Made by a program: the position numbers and the translations under genes
Notes under the pieces: generated by a model
What the model saw: the letters and a program-made list of their open reading frames with translations, nothing else
The model's database searches: none
What the model was told of the DNA's origin: nothing
In this document: positions 42,152-51,290 of the stretch, piece after piece
How the letters are laid out: every line of letters begins with the position of its first letter
Position numbering within the stretch: position 1 is the stretch's first letter
NCBI RefSeq assembly: GCF_016887565.1
Contig: NZ_CP069396.1
Span: 5,252,001 to 5,316,000, forward strand
Direction of reading: 5' to 3'
DNA: 64,000 nt
Origin: Archangium violaceum
GTDB lineage: Bacteria; Myxococcota; Myxococcia; Myxococcales; Myxococcaceae

Positions 42152-42736
42152 GTGACGGTGGAAGCGATCATCGGTTCGTTCGTGTTGGTGGCCGCCAGCG
42201 AGATGGGGGACAAGACCCAGCTGCTGGCCTTCTCGCTGGCGTCGCGCTTCCGCAAGCCGTGGGTGGTGCTGGCGGGAATCCTGGTGGCCACGCTGGCCAA
42301 CCACGCGCTGGCGGCGAGCGTGGGCAGCTGGGTGTCCGCGCACGTGCCGCAGCGGGTGATGGCGGGCATCCTGGCGGCGCTCTTCATCGGCTTCGGCCTG
42401 TGGACGCTCAAGCCGGACACGCTGGACGAGACGTCGAGCCCGGCGCGCTTCGGCCCCTTCCTGACCACCGTCATCCTCTTCTTCCTGGCGGAGATGGGGG
42501 ACAAGACGCAGTTCGCCACGGTGGCGGTGGCGGCGCGCTACCAGTCGGTGTTCTGGGTGACGGTGGGCACCACGCTGGGGATGATGGCGTCCAACGGGCT
42601 GGCGGTGTTCCTCGGTGAGAAGCTGGCGGGCAAGGTGCAGGCGAAGTGGATCCGCTGGTCCGCCGCCTCGCTCTTCTTCCTCTTCGGCGTGGTGTCGCTG
42701 GTGGCCGCGGTGCGAGGCGTGTCACCGACGGCGTGA
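42152..42736 (+). CDS. TMEM165/GDT1 family manganese/calcium exporter
   Basis: 194 residues from a GTG at 42152 preceded by GAGGTG. Two copies of the signature E-x-GDK-T (SEMGDKTQLLAF and AEMGDKTQFATV) sit in the two halves of six transmembrane helices. Bacterial members such as MneA export Mn(II) and relate to metal homeostasis. Proton or calcium coupling is not resolvable here. Confidence 0.93.
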   Translation: MTVEAIIGSFVLVAASEMGDKTQLLAFSLASRFRKPWVVLAGILVATLANHALAASVGSWVSAHVPQRVMAGILAALFIGFGLWTLKPDTLDETSSPARFGPFLTTVILFFLAEMGDKTQFATVAVAARYQSVFWVTVGTTLGMMASNGLAVFLGEKLAGKVQAKWIRWSAASLFFLFGVVSLVAAVRGVSPTA

Positions 42737-42742
42737 TGGGAG

Positions 42743-45004
42743 TCAGGAGGGCGTGGAGTCTCGGGGGAGCCGCACGGTGAAGCGGGTGCCCGAGGCCTCG
42801 TCGGAGCTCACGGTGATGGAGCCGCCGTGGGCCAGGACGATCTGCTGCACGATGTAGAGCCCCAGCCCGAGTCCCTGACGTGCCGACGGTGAGCCGCTCC
42901 CGGCGCGCCGGAAGGGATCGAAGACGTGGGGCAGCAGCGTCTGGGGGATGGGGGTCCCCTGGTTCGTCACCGTGAGGACGAGCTCGGCGCTGTCCTCGCG
43001 GAGGTCCACCTCCACCGGAGTGTTCTCGGCCCCGTGCTGGAGCGCGTTGCTCACCAGGTTGGTGACGACCTGGGCGAGCCGGTCCAGGTCCCACTCTCCG
43101 GCATAGGGCCCCTGGCCATGGGACAGCACGACGCGGCCCGGGTGCGTCACCTCGAGCTCCTCGAGCGTGTTGCGCACCAGGTCCACCAGCTCGCCCGGAC
43201 GGCGCTGCAGGGGGATGCCACCGCCCGTCCGGGCGCGGGTGAAGTCGAGCAGGTCGGTGATCATCCGCGACATGCGCTCCGCGCTCCGGGAGATGCGCCG
43301 CACCCCGGTGAGCGCGGGCGCGGGGATGTCCTCGCGGCGCAGCAGCAGCTCGGAGGCCAGCGAGATGCTCTGGAGGGGGCTGCGCAGATCATGGCTGACG
43401 ATGCCCACCAGCCGATCGCGCAACTGCTCGGCGCGCTTCTGCTCGGTGATGTCGCGGAAGAAGACGGCCAGCCCGCCCTCGCTGGTGGGAAAGGCGCTCA
43501 TGCCCACCCAGAGATCCATCGGGGGGTAGTACTCGTCGAACTGCACCGGCACCTTCTGCTCCATCACGCGGTGGAACTCACGCCAGATGGTTGATTGGGG
43601 CGTGGTGAGGGTGGGAAACACCTCCCAGAAGACACGGCCGAGCGTGTCCTCGCGCCGCATCCGGGCGATGCGCTCCTGGTTCTCGTTCACCAGGATGAAG
43701 CGGAAGTCCTTGTCGAGGACGAGGAGCGCCTCTCCGTGCTCCAGCACCTCCACGGCGCGCTGGCGCTCGCGCAGGGCCTTCTCGGCCTGCTCGCGCAGAC
43801 GTGTCTGCTCGCGCAGGAGCCGCTCGCGCTCCTCGTCACGGCGTTTGCGCTCGGTGATGTCGTGGAAGTAGACGGCGAGCCCCTCGTCGGTGGGGTAGAT
43901 GTGGAGCTCGAACCAGCGATCCCACGGGGCATAGTAGTTCTCGAAGGTGAGGGAGATGCGCTCGGAGGCCGCGCGGCGGAAGTTGTGCTCCAGCGCCGTG
44001 CCGAGGGTGGCGGGGTAGACCTCCCAGTGGTTGCGGCCCAGCAGGGCCTCGCGCGATTGACCCATGAGGCGTTCGGCCTCGCGGTTGACGTAGATGAAGC
44101 GCCACTGTCGATCGAAGGCCTCGAAGGCCTCGGAGATGCTCTCCAGGATGGAGATGACCCGATTCTTCTCCCGCTCGACGGCTTCGCGTGCGCGCACCCG
44201 CTCGGTGATGTCGAGCACCGTGCCGATGAGGCGTACCGCCCGGCCCCTCGAATCGAAGAAGGCCCGGCCATTGGCGCTCAGCCACCGCTCGATGCCGTCC
44301 TTCAGGCCGACAACCCGGTAGTCGATCTGGTAGGTGCGGCTGCCGGCCGGATCCAGGGCCTGCCGCACCAGTTGATGAGCGCGTTCGCGATCCTCGGGGT
44401 GCAGTGCGGCGAGGAAGGTGTCGTAGTTCTCCACCACGGCATCCGGAGGCAGGCCGCAGAGGGCCTTGCAGCGCTCGTCCCAGAGGAGGGCGCCGGTGGT
44501 GGGATCGTAGTCCCAGGTGCCCAGGCCGGTGGCCTCCACGGCCAGACGCAGACGCTCCTCGTTCAACTGGAGTGCCTCGACCTCGGGCGGAAGGGGTGCG
44601 CTCGGGGGGTTGAAGACGGAGACGGTGTGCTCCCTGGCGGCCTGGAGCGCGTCGAGGAGCCGTTGGGTGTCCTCGGGAGCCGGCTGCTGGTCGGGAGGGA
44701 GGGACTCCCAGAGGCGCGAGAGGAGTTGGCCGAGGAGGTCGAGCTCGGCCAGCACGTCCTCCGGGGTGTAGCCGAGCCGGAGACGCTGGCCGAGGTGGGC
44801 CTCTTCCATTCGCCACCGGGTATGACCGGGCTCACCCCGCTGGCCGCGAGAGAGGGCGCACAGGGTGTCGAGGTACGCCGGGAGATTGTCGAGGAGGTCC
44901 TGGGGGCTGACCTGCCGGGCGGAGGGGCGCCGGCTGGCCTCCTGGAGGAATCGCTCGAGGAGGTTCTCGCGGTGCTGCTCGATGAGCTCGGCGACGGAAG
45001 GCAT
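42743..45004 (-). CDS. Multi-PAS hybrid-free sensor histidine kinase
   Basis: 753 residues from an ATG at 45004. An N-terminal ~150-residue helical domain (RsbRD-like: ELIEQHRENLLERFLQEA) precedes three PAS domains (about 160-290, 310-420, 440-560), each ending in DITERxRxxE-type linkers. The HisKA box has SHDLRSPLQSIS, and the ATPase N and G boxes are NLVSNALQHG, VTNQGTPIP and GLGLGLYIV. No transmembrane helix, so soluble. It is convergent with the GDT1 gene (6-bp gap). No cognate regulator is adjacent. Confidence 0.92.
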   Translation of the reverse strand: MPSVAELIEQHRENLLERFLQEASRRPSARQVSPQDLLDNLPAYLDTLCALSRGQRGEPGHTRWRMEEAHLGQRLRLGYTPEDVLAELDLLGQLLSRLWESLPPDQQPAPEDTQRLLDALQAAREHTVSVFNPPSAPLPPEVEALQLNEERLRLAVEATGLGTWDYDPTTGALLWDERCKALCGLPPDAVVENYDTFLAALHPEDRERAHQLVRQALDPAGSRTYQIDYRVVGLKDGIERWLSANGRAFFDSRGRAVRLIGTVLDITERVRAREAVEREKNRVISILESISEAFEAFDRQWRFIYVNREAERLMGQSREALLGRNHWEVYPATLGTALEHNFRRAASERISLTFENYYAPWDRWFELHIYPTDEGLAVYFHDITERKRRDEERERLLREQTRLREQAEKALRERQRAVEVLEHGEALLVLDKDFRFILVNENQERIARMRREDTLGRVFWEVFPTLTTPQSTIWREFHRVMEQKVPVQFDEYYPPMDLWVGMSAFPTSEGGLAVFFRDITEQKRAEQLRDRLVGIVSHDLRSPLQSISLASELLLRREDIPAPALTGVRRISRSAERMSRMITDLLDFTRARTGGGIPLQRRPGELVDLVRNTLEELEVTHPGRVVLSHGQGPYAGEWDLDRLAQVVTNLVSNALQHGAENTPVEVDLREDSAELVLTVTNQGTPIPQTLLPHVFDPFRRAGSGSPSARQGLGLGLYIVQQIVLAHGGSITVSSDEASGTRFTVRLPRDSTPS

Positions 45005-45116
45005 GGGCGAGGAGAGACCTCTCGTACCGACCAACGTTCACGGGTTGAGCCCTGTGTTGTCCGAGCCCTCCCATCTTCAGGAGACAGGTATCAGTCTCCA
45101 GGATGCGAGGTGGAAT

Positions 45117-46493
45117 ATGCGCATCGTCCTCCTGTCCCTTTGCCTGCTCCTGGCCCTTCCCGCTGGAGCCGGAGCCCAGGCACTCGGGGGGGAGCACGAG
45201 GGTCATGACGAGCCCTCGGCTCCCAGCAAGGACGCGCCCCGGGGTGAGCACGAGGGCCACGGCCTGCACGGTACCGGACACGGGGGGCGCATGGCAGGGC
45301 AGGTGCCCGAGGTCCGCTCGCTCCGGGACATTCCGCTGATGCGCCGGGGCTCGGGCACGGCCTGGCAGCCGGACCTCATTCCGTCGTCGATGCTGCACTG
45401 GGACGTCTCGGGGTGGAACCTCATGTTCCAGGGCGTGCTCTTCGGCGGCTACGACGTGCAGGGCGGGCCTCGGGGGGAGAGCGCGCTCGCCGGAATAGGC
45501 TGGCTGATGCTCATGGTGGACCGGGAACTGCCCTCGGGGCAGCTCGTCGCGAGCGTGATGATGAGTCCCGAGCCCTTCACCGCTGGCGCCAACGGGGGCT
45601 ACCCGCTGCTGCTCCAGACGGGAGAGGCCTACAGGGACGAGCCGCTGCACGACCGGCAGCATCCGCATGACCTCTTCATGGAGCTGGCGCTCTCGTACAC
45701 CCACTATTTCACGGACACCTGGGGGCTGCTGCTCTACGCGGCGCCCGCGGGCGAGCCAGCGCTGGGGCCCGTGGCCTTCCCGCACCGCGTGTCGGCCTGG
45801 TACGACCCGCTGGCCACGCTGGGTCACCACTGGCAGGACGCCACGCACATCTCCTTCGGAGTGCTCACGGCGGGCCTCGTCACACCGGTGGCGAAGCTGG
45901 AGGCCTCCTGGTTCAACGGCCGCGAGCCCGACGAGCACCGGTATGACCTGGACCTGCGGACTCCGGATTCGTACGCCGTGCGGCTGTCGGCCAACCCCAC
46001 GGCGCGCGTCAGCACGCAGGTTTCATACGGCTACCTGAAGAGCCCCGAGGTGCTCGAACCGGACGTCCCGGTGCATCGGCTCACCGCGTCGGCCACGTAC
46101 CATGCGCCCTTCGGGGAGCGAGGCTTCTGGGCGACCACGGCCGTCTTCGGCCGTAACGTGGAGGGGGAGCACCCGGGCACCAACTCCTTCCTCCTGGAGA
46201 GCAGCCTGGACCTGGATGGGCACCACGTCGTCTTCGGGCGTGCCGAGTACGTGGAGAAGCCGGGGCACGACCTGGTCCTCCCCGAGGAACTGGAGGAGGG
46301 CGTCTTCGATGTGGGCGCCCTGATGCTGGGCTACGTCTACCACTTCGGCCCCTTGGGGCCGGTGCGGCCAGGGGTGGGCGTGCGCGGTGCGCTGAACGTG
46401 GTGCCCGAGGGGCTCGAGTCCTTCTACGGAGGCCGCACCCCGGTGGGCGGCATGGTGTTCGTCCGGCTGGCCCCGGCCGGACGCCACCCCTGA
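45117..46493 (+). CDS. Histidine-rich porin-like outer-membrane protein
   Basis: 458 residues from an ATG at 45117 after GAGGTGGA. Signal peptide (LLLALPAGAGA), then a His/Gly/Glu-rich segment GGEHEGHDEPS, GEHEGHGLHGTGHGG that could bind metal ions. The remainder is barrel-like with many aromatic-ended strands (GWNLMFQGVLFGGYDV, YLHTVSYTHYF-like ELALSYTHYFTDTW). A metal-handling (copper or similar) outer-membrane role is a reasonable guess from the His-rich segment; no metal genes flank it. Confidence 0.75.
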   Translation: MRIVLLSLCLLLALPAGAGAQALGGEHEGHDEPSAPSKDAPRGEHEGHGLHGTGHGGRMAGQVPEVRSLRDIPLMRRGSGTAWQPDLIPSSMLHWDVSGWNLMFQGVLFGGYDVQGGPRGESALAGIGWLMLMVDRELPSGQLVASVMMSPEPFTAGANGGYPLLLQTGEAYRDEPLHDRQHPHDLFMELALSYTHYFTDTWGLLLYAAPAGEPALGPVAFPHRVSAWYDPLATLGHHWQDATHISFGVLTAGLVTPVAKLEASWFNGREPDEHRYDLDLRTPDSYAVRLSANPTARVSTQVSYGYLKSPEVLEPDVPVHRLTASATYHAPFGERGFWATTAVFGRNVEGEHPGTNSFLLESSLDLDGHHVVFGRAEYVEKPGHDLVLPEELEEGVFDVGALMLGYVYHFGPLGPVRPGVGVRGALNVVPEGLESFYGGRTPVGGMVFVRLAPAGRHP

Positions 46494-46528
46494 GCCGGAC
46501 GCACACGGACAGAGAACGCCTCCCTGTC

Positions 46529-48418
46529 TCAGCCGGTGTTCGCGGCCCAGGATGCTTGCGAGGAGTTCATGGCGTACTTCAGCTCCTCATCCCCGCCGAT
46601 GTAGATGATGCGTGGATCCGAAGGCAGCGTGGAGTCCCTGGCGAAACCGGCCAGCGAGTCATGGACGTAGTCATCGAAGAACGCGATGAGCTCCGCATCC
46701 TTCAGGCCGTTCTTCTTCTCGAATTCATCCACGTAGGCGTCCAGCAGCGCTTGGTAGTGGGGCCGGAGCTTGTTCTTTCCCTTGTTCGAGAGCTGCTTGA
46801 GAATCGCCGCGTCCGCGAGGAGCTGCTCGTCGTAGATCTTCATGTGGTCCACGAGATCATCGACCGAGCCAGGAAGGGTATCGAGCCTGGCCACGAGCTT
46901 GCGATACTCGTCCTCCTTGGCATTGGCCAGCTGGTGGTACCTCTGCTGTTGTGGCGTCCGCGGCATCTCCCCGTCCGTCCGCGACCTGAAGGGCTTCGCC
47001 TGGATCCGGTAGCTCGTGAGCTCCGTCCACAGCTCCTCCTTCTTCTTCTCCAGGTTCTTGCGCTCCTGGTTCCACTGCTTCTCGGTCTGACGGAGCCGGA
47101 GCTCGTCCAGCGTCCTCATCCCAGTCTTTCGAGCTTTCTGGTCCAAGGCGATCTTGTGGAAGCGCCACTTGTAGTAGAGCTTCATGTGGGAGAGGAAAGC
47201 GGTTCCCAGGGACACGCCTCCATCTCCCGCGAGCTTCTTGTAGGCGGCGTACCGCTTCTCCAAGATTTGGAAGGCAGTGGCGCTGGCGATATCGAACGCG
47301 AAGTCCCTCTTAAGCGCGTCGGATCTCATGTCCGTATTGAGGGGCACTCCTGATTGGATCGCCTTTTGATACATGCGCCTGAGGGGAATCAGGCTGAGGT
47401 GCGCGCCAGCGGCCATCCCGCGAGCCCCTTCCTCTGGACGGTAGCCGCCTCCCACGTCCGAGTGGCTGCCGGGGAAGACGATCTCCTCGCAATGGGCCGG
47501 GTAGTACTTCCCGTCGAGCAGGCTATCCAGCGGGAAGGAGTTGCGGATCTCATGGGCCGCCACCATGTGGACGCAGCGCTCCACCATCTTGGGAATGCGG
47601 AGGTTGCTCGCCCAGGAGGCATGCCCATCAATGAACCCTGGAGATGGATCGGCCCCCGGTGTGTCGCCCGGGGCAATATTGAAGAGCGAGGCGCTGCCGG
47701 TCGAGCGGTTGAGCAGGGCGAGCTTGAGACTGAACATGCCACCGAGCGAGGAGTTGTCCACGCTCGTCGGCAGACCGACCGAGGCCACGGTGTCGAACAA
47801 GCCCATGAAGTACAGGCGGATGGAGCGCTGGGTCCCGTTGAGGTACCACGTCCCATTCTTGTTCGAGCAGCGCTCCGCGAGGCGCCGGGCAAAGGCGCGC
47901 GCCAGCGTGGCTCCTCGTGAGAAGCCGAACAAGGCAACGTGGATCTTGTCCTTGCCGCCGGCAATGGTCTTGTCGAACCGCTCCATGGCCCAGTCGAGGC
48001 GGGCGTCGCCCTTGGCGCCGAAGCCGGGCCCCGTCGTGCCACCCCCGTCGTCGTTGACCTCCTTGAAGTACGTACCGATGCCAGGGATGTAGAAACGGAA
48101 GACCCCAGGTGACGCAGGGTCCGCCGACTCGTTGCCGAGATGGGCCCGGTACAACCGCGTCACGTTGCTGTGTTCCTCGGTGCCGAGGTCCGCATCCTGG
48201 TTGTTGCCGGTACCATCGAAGAAGAAGCTGAGCCACTGGCCCGGTGTGCGCGTGGGGGGCTCGGCGACGGGGGTCTTGATGGTCTTGAGCCCAGTGTCGG
48301 TGCTGGGCTGGGTGGGCGCGGTGGAGCCGGCCTTGACCATGCTCGCGGCCCGGCGCAGCGCCGAGGGCGCTGGCGTCCGCCCGGAGACCTTCTTCTGGGA
48401 GGGCTTCCTAGTATCCAT
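46529..48418 (-). CDS. Tle1-like phospholipase (DUF2235), probable type VI effector
   Basis: 629 residues from an ATG at 48418 with GAGGTG upstream. The alpha/beta-hydrolase core has FFFDGTGNNQ at the strand-loop, nucleophile elbow LFGFSRGATLARAF and the catalytic-Asp/His region FPGSHSDVGGGYRP. These are hallmarks of DUF2235, including type VI Tle1 lipases. A basic Ser/Pro-rich N-terminal ~60 residues may be a delivery region. A lysine-rich helical C-terminal ~200 residues follows. The overlapping DUF3304 lipoprotein gene is the expected immunity partner. Delivery by type VI is inferred. Confidence 0.85.
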   Translation of the reverse strand: MDTRKPSQKKVSGRTPAPSALRRAASMVKAGSTAPTQPSTDTGLKTIKTPVAEPPTRTPGQWLSFFFDGTGNNQDADLGTEEHSNVTRLYRAHLGNESADPASPGVFRFYIPGIGTYFKEVNDDGGGTTGPGFGAKGDARLDWAMERFDKTIAGGKDKIHVALFGFSRGATLARAFARRLAERCSNKNGTWYLNGTQRSIRLYFMGLFDTVASVGLPTSVDNSSLGGMFSLKLALLNRSTGSASLFNIAPGDTPGADPSPGFIDGHASWASNLRIPKMVERCVHMVAAHEIRNSFPLDSLLDGKYYPAHCEEIVFPGSHSDVGGGYRPEEGARGMAAGAHLSLIPLRRMYQKAIQSGVPLNTDMRSDALKRDFAFDIASATAFQILEKRYAAYKKLAGDGGVSLGTAFLSHMKLYYKWRFHKIALDQKARKTGMRTLDELRLRQTEKQWNQERKNLEKKKEELWTELTSYRIQAKPFRSRTDGEMPRTPQQQRYHQLANAKEDEYRKLVARLDTLPGSVDDLVDHMKIYDEQLLADAAILKQLSNKGKNKLRPHYQALLDAYVDEFEKKNGLKDAELIAFFDDYVHDSLAGFARDSTLPSDPRIIYIGGDEELKYAMNSSQASWAANTG

Positions 48419-49022
48419 CCTGGCACCTCGAGGTCTGTTCATCCCGGACGGTGTTGCCGGAAGCCTTGCGCTCTTCCGGATGCACCCGGTCCAGTTGGAT
48501 TTTCAGCCGTGGGGGGGCTTCAGTGATTTCGGCCTCGATGTGCCCATCGGGGAAGAAGTGCACACCGAGGTGTTGGGGGTTCACGGGCACTGGCGAGCGG
48601 ATGGGAACTTCCTGCTCGCACCACCGCTTCCGGTCGCGCGTCCACCGGATGCGCACGGGGAGCGGTGCGTCGGTGCCCGGCGTCCAACTCGCGCAGCACA
48701 CACTTCCGCCCCCTCCGCTCGTCTTCGAACTGACGTAGAGGTTTCCCCCGCCTTGCCCGTTCACCTCGAAGGAGTCGATGTACAGGTCGGTGTAGTTGAA
48801 GCCGTTGATCTCGAGCGCGGCGGGCGCGGAAGACGGTGAGGGCGCCGTGGGGGCCGACGACGGTACGGGGGTCGTCCCAGGCTTGGAGCCCGCGGGCGAT
48901 TGACTGCACGCGGCGGGCACCATGAGCCCCCCAAGTAGCAGCAGCCATCGGCACACCGCACGCGAGACGGTCAGCCCGTCCCGGCGCCGTGCGCGTCGCT
49001 CGTCGTCACGAAAGCTCCACAT
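48408..49022 (-). CDS. DUF3304-like lipoprotein, probable immunity protein for the Tle1-like lipase
   Basis: 204 residues from an ATG at 49022 (a GTG 10 codons upstream is possible). An arginine-rich start leads to a hydrophobic core and lipobox (VPAAC). The mature domain has INGFNYTDLYIDSFEVNGQGG, C-C-x-SW and RKRWCEQEVPI, matching the DUF3304 family found beside DUF2235 effectors. Periplasmic location fits protection against a lipase acting from the outside. It overlaps the lipase start by 11 bp, so they are coupled. Confidence 0.75.
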   Translation of the reverse strand: MWSFRDDERRARRRDGLTVSRAVCRWLLLLGGLMVPAACSQSPAGSKPGTTPVPSSAPTAPSPSSAPAALEINGFNYTDLYIDSFEVNGQGGGNLYVSSKTSGGGGSVCCASWTPGTDAPLPVRIRWTRDRKRWCEQEVPIRSPVPVNPQHLGVHFFPDGHIEAEITEAPPRLKIQLDRVHPEERKASGNTVRDEQTSRCQDGY

Positions 49023-49132
49023 GCCCGATCTCGAACGGTTTGGACGTTCCACACGAACGCAGACATCCCTGGGGAGCCTACCACTCGGGCGAAGGGTTCC
49101 GAATCTGTCCGGACGCTCCGGGCAAAAGAAAA

Positions 49133-49164
49133 CCCCGGAATCACTCGTGAGAGTGACTCCGGGG
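49133..49164 (-). terminator. Rho-independent terminator of tRNA-Met
   Basis: CCCCGGAATCACTC (49133-49146) pairs with GAGTGACTCCGGGG (49151-49164) with one mismatch and a 4-base loop. On the minus strand it is followed by TTTTCTTTT (49123-49131). It lies 3 bp downstream of the tRNA. Confidence 0.9.
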
Positions 49165-49167
49165 CCT

Positions 49168-49241
49168 TGGCCAGGGTCGGACTTGAACCGACTACCTGCG
49201 GATTATGAGACCGCCGCTCTAACCAGGTGAGCTACCTGGCC
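49168..49241 (-). tRNA. tRNA-Met (CAT), elongator-type
   Basis: A complete 74-nt cloverleaf: acceptor GGCCAGG/CCTGGCC plus A73, D-arm GCTCACCTGGTTAGAGC, anticodon loop CTCATAA with CAT anticodon, and T-arm GTCGGTTCAAGTCCGAC. CCA is not encoded. The elongator rather than initiator form is indicated by the D-arm and the absence of the initiator's GGG/CCC anticodon stem; tRNA-Ile2 with CAT is a lesser alternative. Confidence 0.93.
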
Positions 49242-49749
49242 AAAAAGTGGGCCCTCTCATAGCGGGACCCGCGCCCCACTGCAAGAGGATAGGTGAGCCG
49301 AAGTGAGCCCGGCTCTCTGGCGGGCGGCCAGCCAGCCCTGTCCTCGCGCTCAGAGCGGCTCTCCCGTGCTCCCTGGTGAGTGGAACACCCGCCCGCTCCG
49401 TCCCACTTCCCAGGAGACTCCAGCGGGGACTCCATAAGGCGTGCTTTTGAAGAAGGGGAGGCCGTGGCCCGTGCCCAGGAGGCCAAGGCCACCGAGGAGA
49501 CGAGACCACATCGGGCAACGCGCCGGTCCTCCTGGACCTTCCCATTGTGGAAAGGTTCCTCAAGGTGCCACCAGCCTGGCTCGAGAAGGCCCTCCCACGA
49601 CAAGGGCTACTCCATGTGTGATGTAGAGCGCGTCTACGCCGCCATCAACGGGTGGGAGTCGGCGGCCGAGAGCGGCGAACACCGGGAGTTGTCAGACCAA
49701 TCAATTGGAGTAGCTGCCCATCAGGTGGTCACCATCAGGGGAAATTCCC
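49242..49749. other. Intergenic region with a possible coding remnant
   Basis: 508 bp without a secure gene. A plus-strand frame at about 49500-49621 reads VLLDLPIVERFLKVPPAWLE ending RQGLLHV and looks coding; upstream of it the coding appearance moves to another frame (AFEEGEAVARAQEAKATEE), as if a frameshift separated two halves. Possibly a lost small gene of the neighbouring toxin cluster. Confidence 0.35.
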
Positions 49750-50079
49750 ATGAAACCGGGCTGGACGGCGGTGCTGCTGGTGCTCCTCGCCGGGTGTGCT
49801 ACCGCTTCTCGGGTCTTGCACCTGGACATGGGCCAGGCCGACACTCTCGTTTTCACCCCACGCTCCAGTGCCCAGCCGGTGAACTTGAACGGCGACGAGT
49901 TCAAGAAGGCCGTGGAGATGCGTGCCTGGGAGGTTCGTCCCTCCACTCGGCCCCAGGAAGCCGCCCGGAAGTTGTTCGAGGTCGAGGCGCGGAGTGGTTC
50001 GTACACGTACGAGACACGTAGCCGCCGCGTCACTCCGCTCGGGCCGCACGAACAGACCGTTTTGCAGTGGAGGCCGTAA
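49750..50079 (+). CDS. Short SitA-like lipoprotein leader without toxin domain
   Basis: 109 residues with lipobox LLAGC. The mature sequence (SRVLHLDMGQADTLVFTPRS, then LNGDEFKKAVEM and VRPSTRPQEAARKLFEVEA) matches the shared N-terminal module seen at the head of SitA-type toxins and other polymorphic lipoproteins in myxobacteria, as I remember them. Those are much longer, with a variable toxin tail. Here the tail is missing, so it may be a solo leader, a truncated allele or a decoy. Its stop overlaps the start of the DUF2283 gene (TAATG). Confidence 0.6.
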   Translation: MKPGWTAVLLVLLAGCATASRVLHLDMGQADTLVFTPRSSAQPVNLNGDEFKKAVEMRAWEVRPSTRPQEAARKLFEVEARSGSYTYETRSRRVTPLGPHEQTVLQWRP

Positions 50080-50303
50080 TGGGGCAGAGCGATTCAAAGA
50101 AGAAGCTCGGGCGCTTCGAGCTGCGAGTCTCCGAAGACGCTCAGGACGTGGCCTATTTGCGCCTCCCGAGTCACCCCGGTGAGACCTGCAAGATGTCGAA
50201 GTCGATCAGGCTGGCCGAACTCATGGGTTCCTACACGGGCCCCGATGTGGTGTTCGACTTCGACCAGGATGGAGTCCTGGTCGGAATCGAGATCCTGGCG
50301 TGA
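50079..50303 (+). CDS. DUF2283-like small protein
   Basis: 74 residues, ATG overlapping the previous stop. The DUF2283 pattern is visible: D-A-x-D-V-A-Y-L-R-L, then VVFDFDQDGVLVGIEIL. It lies where an immunity gene would be expected in such loci, but DUF2283 proteins are not established immunity proteins and none is asserted here. Confidence 0.75.
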   Translation: MGQSDSKKKLGRFELRVSEDAQDVAYLRLPSHPGETCKMSKSIRLAELMGSYTGPDVVFDFDQDGVLVGIEILA

Positions 50304-50448
50304 TGCCCTGCCGATGATGACGCGCATGGCCCCGCTTTGAGCTGAGCACCCAGTGGTGGGCCTCTACTGGCCGGGGGAATTGCGTGCACCGGGCCAAGTC
50401 GAGCACCGATTCCGGGGCGGTCGAGCACCAGCACGGGGCCACGTGGGT

Positions 50449-51003
50449 TCATCGCTCGGTGCCTCGACGGCGTGATGTTCCCTTGGGCTTGGACTCTGTC
50501 CGTGTTGGTGTGGGTGGTGTCAGGCCCTTCTTGGCCACCTGCTGTTTGACACTGGCGATGGCATCCAGGCCCTCCTTCCGCCGGAAGTGACCCTGCCGGA
50601 TGCGGCGCAACCGGCGCTCTGCGTCCTCCATCATCTCCCAGGCCATTGGTGCTCGGTCCCGGTCGTGGCTCGACACCCACAACAAGGCGAGGCAGGCGGT
50701 ATGAACCTGATTGTCCAGGTCGATGAAGCCGAGTCGTTCGATGCGACGCAGCACCCGCGAGAACTCCTCCCAACGCTTCGCGCGGGGATGCGCGACGTTC
50801 AAGATATCATGGGCGATCAGCCTCTTGATGTGCCGCCGCTCCCACTCCATCCGCGCTCCATCCAGTAGCTTTTTCTGGAGGGCCAGGTACTCGCGCTCCG
50901 CCATTTCGAAGGGAACCCCATCGGAGCCCGGGCCGAAGGCCATGAAGGTATCGTGGCGTTCCTTGACGATCCGCTGCCAGAACAACTCCCGTGAGGGCTT
51001 CAT
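50449..51003 (-). CDS. Hypothetical protein, possible immunity partner
   Basis: 184 residues, soluble, helical, rich in Arg and Glu (MKPSRELFWQRIVKERHDTF, RRHIKRLIAHDILN, EDAERRLRRIRQGHFRRKEG), with a basic, Pro/Thr-rich tail. The ATG at 51003 sits 3 bp after the TGA (51007-51009) of the cysteine-rich toxin remnant, with a GGAGGA site. That position, the cytoplasmic nature and the frameshifted toxin upstream suggest an immunity gene outliving its toxin. Family not recognised. Confidence 0.6.
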   Translation of the reverse strand: MKPSRELFWQRIVKERHDTFMAFGPGSDGVPFEMAEREYLALQKKLLDGARMEWERRHIKRLIAHDILNVAHPRAKRWEEFSRVLRRIERLGFIDLDNQVHTACLALLWVSSHDRDRAPMAWEMMEDAERRLRRIRQGHFRRKEGLDAIASVKQQVAKKGLTPPTPTRTESKPKGTSRRRGTER

Positions 51004-51006
51004 GAC

Positions 51007-51290
51007 TCATCCTCCCGGGCACCGCTTGCCGTTGGCACTCCAAGGCCAGTACCTCTTCTTCCTGCATAGGTCGAAACAGCTTTGGCAGTGGCTCGTCATC
51101 GTTATCGGAAACATCAATGAGCGGCGGTGGGCGGCGGGGTTGAGCCTCCGTCGGAATCGGTTTCGTCTCAGCAGGGGACGGCTGCTGCTGCGTTGGTGGC
51201 GTCGCACCGCACTTCTCGTACTGGCCGGGGTTCTGCTTGAGGCAGCAGGTAACGGTGCTGTCCGTTTGATTGCACTCGTCCTTCGCTGTG
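51007..51290 (-). pseudogene. C-terminal remnant of a cysteine-rich polymorphic toxin
   Basis: One frame (51277-51120 or so) reads ECNQTDSTVTCCLKQNPGQY and EKCGATPP with a Pro/Gln-rich stretch. The last ~25 codons continue in the other frame as CQSCFDLCRKKRYWPWSANG then KRCPGG and a TGA at 51007-51009. A TAA interrupts the first frame upstream. Such CCLKQNPGQY-type cysteine tails occur in long toxins of myxobacteria, from memory. I read it as a frameshifted, truncated toxin gene just before its likely immunity gene. Confidence 0.5.
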
